DNA of 25,793 bases. Source: Saccharomycopsis crataegensis. Lineage: Eukaryota; Ascomycota; Saccharomycetes; Ascoideales; Saccharomycopsidaceae. The notes below the pieces were generated by a model that made no database searches, was not told where the DNA came from, and saw only the letters and a program-made list of their open reading frames with translations. The stretch covers positions 1 through 25,793 of the forward strand of contig NW_027043833.1 in the NCBI RefSeq assembly GCF_037102585.1, given 5' to 3'. The position numbers and the translations under genes were made by a program. This document shows, one piece after another, positions 8,309 through 16,090 of this stretch. The first letter of the stretch is position 1. Every line of letters begins with the position of its first letter.

Positions 8309-8627
8309 TGTTGAGTTGGCAGTCCAAAGTTATGTGGTTAGTCATTGTTCATGGAACCTTCTAGAACTTATGGAACCTTCTAGAACTCATGGAACCTTCT
8401 AGAACTTATGGAACCTTCTAGAATTCCATGGAACATTCTAGAGCTTATGGAACCTTCTAGAACCCATTGAGATTAATATAAATATGGGCCATGCCCCCCA
8501 TAGTCTGAGTTTGTCCTTTATATAATTTAGATAGTTAACAAGTAAAACAAGTATAACAAGGGAATAAATATTATTGAATATTATTGTTATCAATGTCTTT
8601 TGTAACTAGAGTTACAAAACTACAACA
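8309..8627 (+). mobile_element. Copia family 1 LTR (319 bp)
   Basis: Starts TGTTGAGTTGGC and ends CTACAACA; the other family 1 LTRs are at 11993-12348 and 14581-14907 on the - strand. In order: terminal TG, a heat-shock-element array (8353-8465), TATAAATA at 8477-8484, a second TATATAA further on, then an ATG shortly before the LTR end that opens the gag frame in the full elements. The copies are nearly identical apart from repeat number, so the family is young. Confidence 0.88.
8353..8465 (+). promoter_or_regulatory. Array of six heat-shock-element units in LTR
   Basis: Six tandem units of 19-20 bp. The core GGAACCTTCTAGAAC is three contiguous, alternating nGAAn pentamers, a perfect three-module binding site for heat shock factor. 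Unit 4 has GAATT in place of GAACT and unit 5 is weaker (CATTC, GAGC). The array ends about 12 bp before TATAAATA (8477). Binding itself is inferred. Confidence 0.8.
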
Positions 8628-8924
8628 AAGACGGTTTATTTACCATGGCTGAGCAATATATAATCTGCATGTGATTATGACTCAGCCTAATAATTAGTCA
8701 TTGTGCATATGATTAATCATATAGAATGTTCTAGATGGATGTATGATTACAAATCATATATATTGGTCTTATTATAAATATGGGGTCTCTCCCCATAGTT
8801 TAAGTTTATATTTTGTTATTTAAATAGTTAGTTAGTTAAGAAGAATAAGAATAATAACAAGGATGGTTTGATAGTATTTGTTATTGGTAATGACTACTGT
8901 AACTAGGGTTACAAAACTTCAACA
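8628..8924 (+). mobile_element. Copia family 2 LTR, 3' part
   Basis: Matches 23586-23882 of the full family 2 LTR (AAGACGGTTTATT ... ACTTCAACA). It abuts the family 1 LTR on its left and the Ty3/gypsy gag on its right at its exact terminal CA. It has one heat-shock-like element (8722-8736) and TATAAATA. No partner duplication was found, so it is a remnant of a rearranged insertion. Confidence 0.85.
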
Positions 8925-9779
8925 CTGGGTGAGATTAAATTTCTTGCAGAGGGCGGCAATCTTACCACTAGACTTGCGAGGATATGAGTTTCCCCGAGAA
9001 CTTGGTACTGATTGCAAAGCATCCAATTCCATTGGCATCGGACCACCTCTATCCATAGGCGAAAACGTAGACGGCATAGGGATAGTCAGAGTATGGATGG
9101 TTCTTTCAGTAAGATCATTAATACTAAGTGCATGAGAAATCACATCATCTAATTTCTCATAAATGCGTCCTGCATCTGCAATGTGCTTCTGCAAACGCGG
9201 GTCCAAGGAATCGATAAAACGATTAATTTTTGAACGTTCTGACCAATCTGGAATGTACACAACATTCGCTTGAAACTCAGCAACGTGGGACAGAAGCGCT
9301 TTTCCTTTTTGCGCAATTGTCCACAATGTTCTTTCCAAAATGTCAACCATATCAACTCTAGAAAAGTGCGCAAGCACTTGAGCCTTAAAGGCTCTATAAG
9401 AGATATCTGACGGCAAGGAGTCAGAAAAAGAAGAAAAACTTCTAAAAGTATCTTGAGCCACGTTTCTCACGATAAAACTCATCTTATACTTGTCATTCCA
9501 ATTAAGTGGCATCTGGTGTTCTGCATACTGGAAGAAGTCATGCAATGCCATGGGAGTGCGGGCAAGCATCCCTGTACTAAACGGCTTTCCGTTAAACTTG
9601 ACCTCCATAGGGTCTAACACGCGACCGGCCTTCTCTTTACCGTGAAGCATTTCAACGAGCTCCATGAGCAACAGACGATTAGAATCGTCCAACGGTCCAC
9701 CCGGCATACTCATCTCGTTTTCTTCGCCTGAATAATTATCTTCTTCGTCTGAGCTAGGGCTTAAACCAAATACAGTCAT
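8925..9779 (-). CDS. Ty3/gypsy Gag (part of broken element)
   Basis: ATG at 9779-9777, about 75 bp after the primer site. The first 25 residues are acidic (SSDEEDNYSGEENE). A helix-rich capsid-like region follows with the LTR-retrotransposon gag pattern (NWNDKYKMSFIVRNV, YRAFKAQVLAHFS, SKINRFIDSLDPRLQKHIAD), then a Pro/Arg-rich stretch (SSRGNSYPRKSSG) where a nucleic-acid-binding tail normally begins. Gag would form the particle that houses reverse transcription. The gene is a fossil part of an incomplete element; the family call rests on pattern and on the tRNA-adjacent LTR and primer site. Confidence 0.7.
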
Positions 9780-9871
9780 ACACTAGGATAACCAAGCTAT
9801 GCTATTAAACGACAACAGAAGTTTATAATCAGTGGAGTCTGTAAAACTAAAAACCTAGTGGTGCTACCAAT

Positions 9872-10075
9872 TGTTATATTACGATGCGACTATACTAGAT
9901 GTAGTTAGTCACGGGTTAGGATTGATTTAGTATTACTCTCTGAAGAACCAGAGATCATATATATTGAAAACTTTTCATAATCGACGACTATAATTATATA
10001 CTAATGGTTATGAGCTTATGGTTATGAGCACGTGTGTCGTTGCCTATAACCAGCCGCTCAAACCATACTACAACA
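9872..10075 (-). mobile_element. Ty3/gypsy LTR (204 bp)
   Basis: On the - strand it begins TGTTGTAGTATGG and ends ATATAACA, directly followed by ATTGGTAGCACC, an initiator tRNA-Met primer site. Its outer end lies 11 bp from the mature 5' end of tRNA-Trp, near the expected Pol III start. Confidence 0.75.
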
Positions 10076-10086
10076 TAAGACATAGA

Positions 10087-10189
10087 GATGTGGTGGCTCA
10101 ATGGTAGAGCTTTCGACTCCAGCTTTGGAATAATCTTACAGCTTATTCGTGTTATCGAAGGGTTGCAGGTTCAATTCCTGTCCATGTCA
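10087..10189 (+). tRNA. tRNA-Trp (CCA) with intron
   Basis: Acceptor stem GATGTGG pairs with CCATGTC, discriminator A at 10189. A box TGGCTCAATGG (10094-10104), B box GGTTCAATTCC (10168-10178). Anticodon stem TTCGA/TCGAA, anticodon CCA at 10119-10121. A 31-bp intron (10123-10153) sits one base after the anticodon, the canonical site. Exons closely resemble yeast tRNA-Trp. No T run of four or more follows before the next tRNA, so transcription probably continues into it. Confidence 0.95.
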
Positions 10190-10205
10190 ATCTCTATTAT
10201 TGTTA

Positions 10206-10276
10206 GCGTGGATGGTTTAGTGGTAAAATTCAACTTTGCCATAGTTGAGCCCCGGGTTCGATTCCCGGTCTACGCA
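10206..10276 (+). tRNA. tRNA-Gly (GCC)
   Basis: 71 nt without intron. Acceptor GCGTGGA pairs with TCTACGC, discriminator A. A box TGGTTTAGTGG (10213-10223), B box GGTTCGATTCC (10255-10265), anticodon GCC at 10238-10240. It begins 16 bp after tRNA-Trp on the same strand. Confidence 0.96.
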
Positions 10277-10278
10277 AA

Positions 10279-10284
10279 TTTTTT
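10279..10284 (+). terminator. Pol III terminator of the tRNA pair
   Basis: Six T residues start three bases after the last base of tRNA-Gly. It is the first T run of at least four after tRNA-Trp and serves the Gly gene and probably both. Confidence 0.8.
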
Positions 10285-10778
10285 GGTAGCCACATCAAAG
10301 AACCGAAAATCATGACGTTATAAAAAATGTACATCGATCGAGGATTTTTTGAGATGGTACTTTTCCAGGAAGTGTCCACAATAGTTCCTACAGTGTTGCT
10401 AAGCATAACACCATTACCTCTAACCCATAATTGACTCCATTAGAAAAAAGTGGCAAATTTGGCATGGGCTATGCGCGTTCATGCCGTGTTAGTGGGGGAA
10501 TTTGTATAGGAAAAATCAAAATCGCTCCAGCTGCTGAGTGCCTTCCCATAGAAACTCTTCAGAGAAAAATTAAAATCCAGAAAAATCTGTGAGAGGCACC
10601 CCCAAATAATGCATGAAGGAGGAGAATTTTATACCATGATGCGGGATCAAAGGCAAAGTGCTGGCTGGCCCTTTGTTCCATGTTGTTGGCTAGATGGTGA
10701 AGTGGATGTACCATTCTACACCGCATATTAACTGCAAAGTTCAAGCATATACTCATAAGTAAATTTATTCTGGTGTAT
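10285..10778. other. Unassigned non-coding stretch
   Basis: No convincing reading frame, repeat or RNA fold was recognised. It follows the tRNA terminator and is richer in GC than the LINE regions. The short frames here lack homology clues. Confidence 0.5.
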
Positions 10779-11385
10779 TGTTAGAATTCTACAGGTCTGC
10801 AAAGTACTTCAATATATATAAAGACGAAACAAACGAATCACCTATAATAACAAACACTTTGGGTAATAAAGTTAAATATAAGGTCAAACAGCACGACACC
10901 TAATATCAGGCTAGAACAGTTGTTCATTGACCATTGTGTTAGGACATACCACTCTGGTGGTGCTGATCATTGCTATGTAAGAGCATATGCAATAATATAT
11001 CCTGGTAGCTTGTGAGAAAACTGATCTAGTAATCCCATGAATGCATATTGTTGAAGAAAAACGCCGGACACCTATGTACAATAATTACCGCTTCTGGTGA
11101 AAGTGCGCTCTGGTGACACTTTTCCGAGATCCTACAATCAAGGGGTCTGTAAGTCATATACTAGGAACCAGATCATTAGATCTCTACTAATAAATATTAT
11201 AGTCGTTGCTATCAAGATTATATTTACAGCCATTATTGGTTTAAGGTTGCTAGGTGTCGTGCTGTTTGTCCTTACTACTGACCTTATATTTAACTTTATT
11301 ATCTAAAGTGTTTGTCATTATACGTGAGTGCGTTTGTTCCGTCTTTATATATTAAAGTACTTTGTAGACCTGTAGAATTCTAACA
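10779..11385. repeat. Non-autonomous element or LTR pair with ~140-bp inverted ends
   Basis: The left arm (10779 to about 10912) and the right arm (11385 back to about 11245) are inverted copies at roughly 85-90% identity. Both begin TGTTAGAATTCTACAGGTCT and continue through AAAGTACTT, ATAAAGACG, AAAGTTAAATATAAGGTC and CAGCACGACACCTA; the right arm has an 11-bp insertion. TGTTAG ends and a TATA-like ATATATAAAG suggest LTRs facing each other; a transposon with long terminal inverted repeats is the alternative. No target duplication is visible. The middle has no coding potential. Confidence 0.6.
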
Positions 11386-11992
11386 CCCATCACTAGGAGC
11401 TTCATGAACTGAGATGGAGGTCTTTGTTGAGGGGTTTTGGCACTATATCTCAAATACTAAGTATTTTCAATGTAGTGACCATCAGAATTCTGGGGGGATA
11501 ATAAAGATAAAAATAATAAAAATCAATAGATTGATTAGATCCAAGTAAAAAATAATTCAAATAATCAAATAGACCAAATGATTCAAATAAGTCAAAATAA
11601 CCAAGTAAACCAAATAAATCAAATAAGAACCAGTACCATGGGTCTGTCTTAAGTGTCACCACACACTTTTTAAGTCCAGACACATATCCTGATTCCATAA
11701 ATCAATATACCAACTGAACACTTTAACTCACATTCCATTTCTTTGCCTCAATTATTAGTGAGAGATAATAATGTGAAGCCTTTGTGGAATGTTGTCAAAT
11801 TTAAAGTCAAAATCAAAATCAAAATCAAAATCAAAATCAACAAAATCAAATAGACCAGTGCTATGGTTTTATCTCAGATGGCACCACACATCTTTGATTT
11901 CCATAACACAAACCCATAAATCAAATTAAGAAAAATCAATAAAATAGTAATAGTAAGTTAATAAAATCCAAGTAAAAAATGAACCAAATACT
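11385..11992. repeat. Dispersed repeat Y, main part
   Basis: Begins ACCCATCACTAGGAG and matches 18241-18925 of repeat X, with large differences only in simple-repeat stretches (9-bp AAATAAACC-type units, 6-bp AAAATC units). The copy is interrupted at AATACT by a copia LTR; its last 30 bp are found at 8278-8308 in inverted orientation. A - strand frame inside (MESGYVSGLKK...) is shared by both copies but is mostly repeat-encoded, so I do not call a gene. Confidence 0.8.
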
Positions 11993-12155
11993 TGTTGTAG
12001 TTTTGTAACTCTAGTTACAAAAGACATTGATAACACTAATATTCAATAATATTTATTCCCTTGTTATACTTGTTTTACTTGTTAACTATCTAAATTATAT
12101 AAAGGACAAACTCAGACTATGGGGGCATGGCCCATATTTATATTAATCTCAATGG

Positions 12156-12304
12156 GTTCTAGAAGGTTCCATAAGCTCTAGAATGTTCCATGGAATTATA
12201 GAAGGTTCCATAAGTTCTAGAAGGTTCCCTGAGTTCTAGAAGGTTCCCTGAGTTCTAGAAGGTTCCATGAGTTCTAGAAGGTTCCATGAGCTCTAGAAGG
12301 TTCC
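12156..12304 (-). promoter_or_regulatory. Array of eight heat-shock-element units in LTR
   Basis: Eight units of the same GGAACCTTCTAGAAC type read on the - strand, two more than in the other family 1 LTRs. This accounts for the greater LTR length (356 bp). One unit reads GAACATTCTAGAG and one has a variant third module. Confidence 0.8.
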
Positions 12305-12348
12305 ATGAACAATGACTAACCACATAACTTTGGATTGCCAACTCAACA

Positions 12349-14615
12349 TCACTTGCAACATCCTCTAAGTCTGGATCACTTATAACAGGGCCTGGTGCAA
12401 CGCCACCAGCAAAACCCATACCACCAGAGCTGTTTACCTTAGCAATCTCGGTATCCACATCAGTGACTCGCTTCACATCCTGATAGTAATATCTTGACTC
12501 ATCAAATCTGACCTGAGTCGCCACAATAATCTTGTTGGCAGCAGGATCAAAAATTCTGTACGCACAGTGATCTCTATCATACCCGAGCATCACTCCAACC
12601 TTGGCGGTAGCATCAAATTTTCCATTTCTCAAACTGTTTGGTATAACCACATATGCAAGGGAACCAAAGCAGCGAAGATGGTCAAGGCCCGGCTTGTATC
12701 CATACCAACGACCATATGGTGTGTGGAAATTAATAACGCGGGATGGCGTCCTGTTAATCAAATAAACAGCCGTGCGGACACCTTCAGACCAAAACTGAAC
12801 CGGCATAGAAGCCCCAATAATTAAAGACCTAGTTTTGTCTTGAATTGTCCGATGCATTCTTTCAGCAACACCATTTTGATAACTATGGTGTGGCACAGTC
12901 AACTCATGGGCAATACCTTTGCTTCTCATGAAATCATGCAACTTTCCTGTAACAAATTCACCACCATTATCAGTGCGGATAGTTCCCACGGTAAACTCTT
13001 TTCCCTGAGACTTGAACATTGTTTCGGTGTATGTAATAAACTCAATAATCCTGTCAGCACACTCTGACTTGTTCTTCAAACACTTAATCTCCACAAACTT
13101 GGAATACCCGTCGACAATAGTGAGAAAATATTTGCTCGAATCAATAGACCCATAATTGATTGGGCCACACACGTCCATATGCAACAATTGTAAAGGCTGT
13201 TGTGGTTTAGCACCCTTCCCGCTCTTTGGTCTTCTGGTAACCCCTTTACTTGTCAAGCAGCTTTCACATAACTGCACAGAATCTTCACTGTAAAGTTTAC
13301 CTTTCACCAAATGAAACATCAGATTGAACTTGTTCATAATATTCATACTGGGATGGCCTAATCTCTGGTGCCACAACCCGCTCTTATCAACACTGTTAAA
13401 TGCCACACCATCGACACTGGTGTGCAAAGCATAAAGATCACTCATAACTGGATCTTTAACAGCAACCACTTTCTTTTCAGGGTACATTTTCACCTTGTTT
13501 CCTTCAAATAATAATCTTGCACCATTCAGAGTAGCCTTGGAAACAGAAATCAAATTGGCCTTTGACCCTGGAACATAATAAGCATCCTTGATTTCGATAC
13601 TGGTGTTATCACGTAACTTAAACACCGCAGACCCGATACCTTGAACCTCGAGAGAACTACCATCAATACCTGAGATCTCACCAGAAAAAGGACCAATGGT
13701 TTTAAACATCTTTCTGTCATTCAAAATATGTTGCGAGGCACCAGAGTCAAAGTACACTCTGGAGGCCCTACCATGCATTCCCATAAATGCATACCAAGAT
13801 GGTGATGGATTCTTCAGATCACCACCCATTCTCTCCTTTCTAGGAGCCTTGCAATCCTTCTTGAAATGACCGGGTTTTCCACAATTGAAGCACTTGTACT
13901 GTTTCTTAAAAGCAAACACAGGTTCCAAACCCTCAACACTGGTGGAACCAACCGATTTATCTCCAATGATTTCTCTTGTCAAATCTTGGACAAGCCCAAT
14001 ATCAACATTTCCAATAGTCCTGCCATTTCTAGACTCATACGCAGTCATGACTTCCCTGGAAAGAGTTGCATTAAACCCGGCTTTCTGACCCAAGCTCAAA
14101 AACAACGCACACAACACAGTGTTTCCGTCTAATTTGCCAACAGTATTCTTGAAATGATTGAAGGCATCAATGAAATTCTCAACGTTTCCGTTGCTAGATT
14201 TCAACCACTTAGCGTCAATTAAATCTGAGATAATACCAACAGCATTTGTAACAGTCAATGTACCATAAGCATCCTTGAGAAACATAAACAAGTTTCTACC
14301 AGTACCATCAAATTCGGAAGCCTTAGTCAAAGCAGCGCCTGAGATGCTGTTGAAAATGGCTGTTGAAATAATCTCATCCATAGTAGCAATCAATTGGGCA
14401 ACTTCATTAGCAGTTTCCAGCCCGTCGGTTCCGGTTTCCCCATTGATCAAGTAAGCATGTAAACCAAGACCTTTCATCTTCATCTTAACACTGATCAAAG
14501 TAAACCAATCATAAAAGTTCCCGGAACCCTTCAACTTCTCATCAGCAGCGAACGAAGTGAGAGCATTTGAACTCATAACCTGTTGTAGTTTTGTAACTCT
14601 AGTTACAAAAGACAT
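12349..14615 (-). CDS. Copia Gag-protease-integrase frame (part of broken element)
   Basis: One frame carries Gag and Pol parts. The ATG at 14615 is inside the LTR (MSFVTRVTKLQQ) and the frame crosses the primer site, where a second ATG begins MSSNALTSF. Parts in order: UBN2-type Gag region; zinc knuckle CFNCGKPGHFKKDC (13850-13891) for RNA binding; aspartic protease motif FDSGAS (near 13740-13757); pre-integrase HQRLGHPS and the HHCC zinc site ending CESC; integrase core with HMDVCGP, RTDNGGEF and NGVAERMHR carrying the DDE residues. The frame runs on a little into the adjoining LTR. It belongs to a fossil and does not encode a complete set of enzymes. Confidence 0.85.
14572..14580 (-). other. 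Copia family 1 primer-binding site
   Basis: GGTTATGAG directly after the LTR end is complementary to CTCATAACC of the anticodon loop region of initiator tRNA-Met, the half-tRNA priming used by copia and Ty5. The site contains an ATG and is read through by the gag frame. Family 2 has the same site at 15680-15688. Confidence 0.75.
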
Positions 14616-14907
14616 TGATAACAATAATATTCAATAATATTTATTCCCTTGTTATACTTGTTATACTTGTTTTACTTGTTAACTATCTAAATTATATAAA
14701 GGACAAACTCAGACTATGGGGGGTATGGCCCATATTTATATTAATCTCAATGGGTTCTAGAAGGTTCCATAAGCTCTAGAATGTTCCATAAGTTCTAGAA
14801 GGTTCCATGAGTTCTAGAAGGTTCCATAAGTTCTAGAAGGTTCCATGAGCTCTAGAAGGTTCCATGAACAATGACTAACCACATAACTTTGGATTGCCAA
14901 CTCAACA
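14581..14907 (-). mobile_element. Copia family 1 5' LTR (327 bp)
   Basis: Starts TGTTGAG at 14907 and ends ACTACAACA at 14581, followed by the primer site. It contains six heat-shock-element units (14754-14863) upstream of TATAAATA. On its outer side it abuts the Gag region of the family 2 element. Confidence 0.88.
14754..14863 (-). promoter_or_regulatory. Array of six heat-shock-element units in LTR
   Basis: Six units with the core GGAACCTTCTAGAAC on the - strand, one of them GAACATTCTAGAG. Same place relative to the TATA box as in the other two family 1 LTRs. Confidence 0.8.
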
Positions 14908-15723
14908 TGATGATGGGTTTCTACCATCTCCAATCAACTTTTGTGCCTTTGGTGATTTGCAGTCTCTTTTAAAATGACCAGGCTTTCCACAATTGAAACA
15001 TCTATATTGTTTCTTAACTGCAAACACCGGCTCAGTGTTATCAACATTAGCAGACCCAATAGATTTATCTCCAATAATCTCTCTTGTTAAATCTTGAACA
15101 AGACCGAGATCAACATTACCAACAGTTCTGCCGTTTCTAGATTTATACGCAGTCATGACTTCTCTAGAAAGGCTGTTACCAAATCCAGCCTTTTGACCTA
15201 AGCCCAAAAATAACGCACAAAGGACCGTGGTTCCGTCCATCTTACCAACCGTGTTTTTAAAATGATTAAAAGCATCAATAAAGTGTTCCACTTTTCCTTC
15301 TTTAGTTTTCAACCATTTGTTGTCCATTAAATCACAAATAATACCCACAGCATTGGTAACAGTCAAAGTACCATAGGCCTCCTTGAGAAACATAAACAAG
15401 TTTCTGCCGGTACCATCGAATTCCGAGGCCTTAGTCAAAGCAGCGCCAGTGATACTGTTAAAGACAACTGTAGAGATAATTTCATCCATAGTAGCAACCA
15501 ATTGAGCAACTTCGTTTGAGTCTTCCAGACCGTCAGTTCCGGTCTCTCCATTGATCAAATAAGCATATAACCCAAGACCTTTCATCTTCATCTTGACACT
15601 GATCAATGTGAACCAATCATAGAAGTTTGATGAACCTTTCAACTTTTCATCAGCAGCAAACGAAGTAAGAGCATTTGAACTCATAACCTGTTGAAGTTTT
15701 GTAACCCTAGTTACAGTAGTCAT
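14908..15723 (-). CDS. Copia family 2 Gag (part of broken element)
   Basis: ATG at 15723 in the LTR (MTTVTRVTKLQQ), second ATG in the primer site (MSSNALTSF). About 75-80% of residues agree by eye with family 1 Gag, and the zinc knuckle is CFNCGKPGHFKRDC. Gag packages the element RNA. The LTR-encoded N-terminal residues VTRVTKLQ are the same in both families. Confidence 0.8.
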
Positions 15724-16090
15724 TACCAATAACAAATACTATCAAACTATCCTTGTTATTATTCTTATTCTTCTTAACTAACTAACTATTTAAATAACAA
15801 AATATAAACTCAAACTATGGGGAGAGGCCCCATATTTATAATAAGACCAATATATATGATTTGTAATCATACATCCATCTAGAACATTCTAGATGATTAA
15901 TCATATGCACAATGACTAATTATTAGGCTGAGTCATAATCACATGCAGATTATATATTGCTCAGCCATGGTAAATAAACCGTCTTATCCGAGACTCGAAC
16001 CCAGGATCTATTCAACACATTGATACCCGTGTTAACCGTTGAGCCATCTGTACAAAACCCAATATATGACTTTGGATTGTCAACTCAACA
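15689..16090 (-). mobile_element. Copia family 2 LTR (402 bp)
   Basis: TGTTGAGTTGAC at 16090 to ACTTCAACA at 15689. It contains tRNA-like A and B boxes (15980-16053), a TGACTCA site, one heat-shock-like element (15877-15891) and TATAAATA. Same length as the copy at 23481-23882. Confidence 0.88.

Larger units (their letters stand above)
8925..10075 (-). mobile_element. Ty3/gypsy-type element, 5' end (fossil)
   Basis: On the - strand: LTR (10075 to 9872), primer site complementary to the 3' end of initiator tRNA-Met (TGGTAGCACCACTAGG, about 9854-9869), a short leader, then a gag gene. The element is broken and incomplete; a copia family 2 LTR lies at its inner edge. The LTR starts 11 bp upstream of a tRNA gene, the placement typical of Ty3. 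Confidence 0.8.
11993..14907 (-). mobile_element. Copia family 1 element (fossil)
   Basis: Reads on the - strand: LTR (14907-14581), primer site (14580-14572), one open gag-pol frame with Gag zinc knuckle, protease and integrase parts, then a second LTR (12348-11993). It is broken: no reverse transcriptase or RNase H part is seen between these LTRs, and the flanking five bases of the two LTRs do not match, so at least one or two rearrangements are involved. Near-identical LTRs suggest a young age. Confidence 0.85.
14908..16090 (-). mobile_element. Copia family 2 element, LTR and gag (fossil)
   Basis: LTR at 16090-15689 (402 bp), primer site GGTTATGAG, then gag up to the family 1 LTR. Only the 5' part of the element is present here; it is broken by adjacency to the family 1 element. 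Its LTR is nearly identical to 23481-23882, so it is young. The outer end of its LTR lies inside a LINE A reverse transcriptase gene. Confidence 0.85.

Noticed and set aside
8878-9135. Plus-strand frame MLLVMTTVTRVTKLQ... as a copia gag start
   Set aside because: It leaves the LTR and then reads the antisense of the gypsy gag.
10088-10315. Plus-strand frame of 75 residues
   Set aside because: It reads across both tRNA genes and their spacer.
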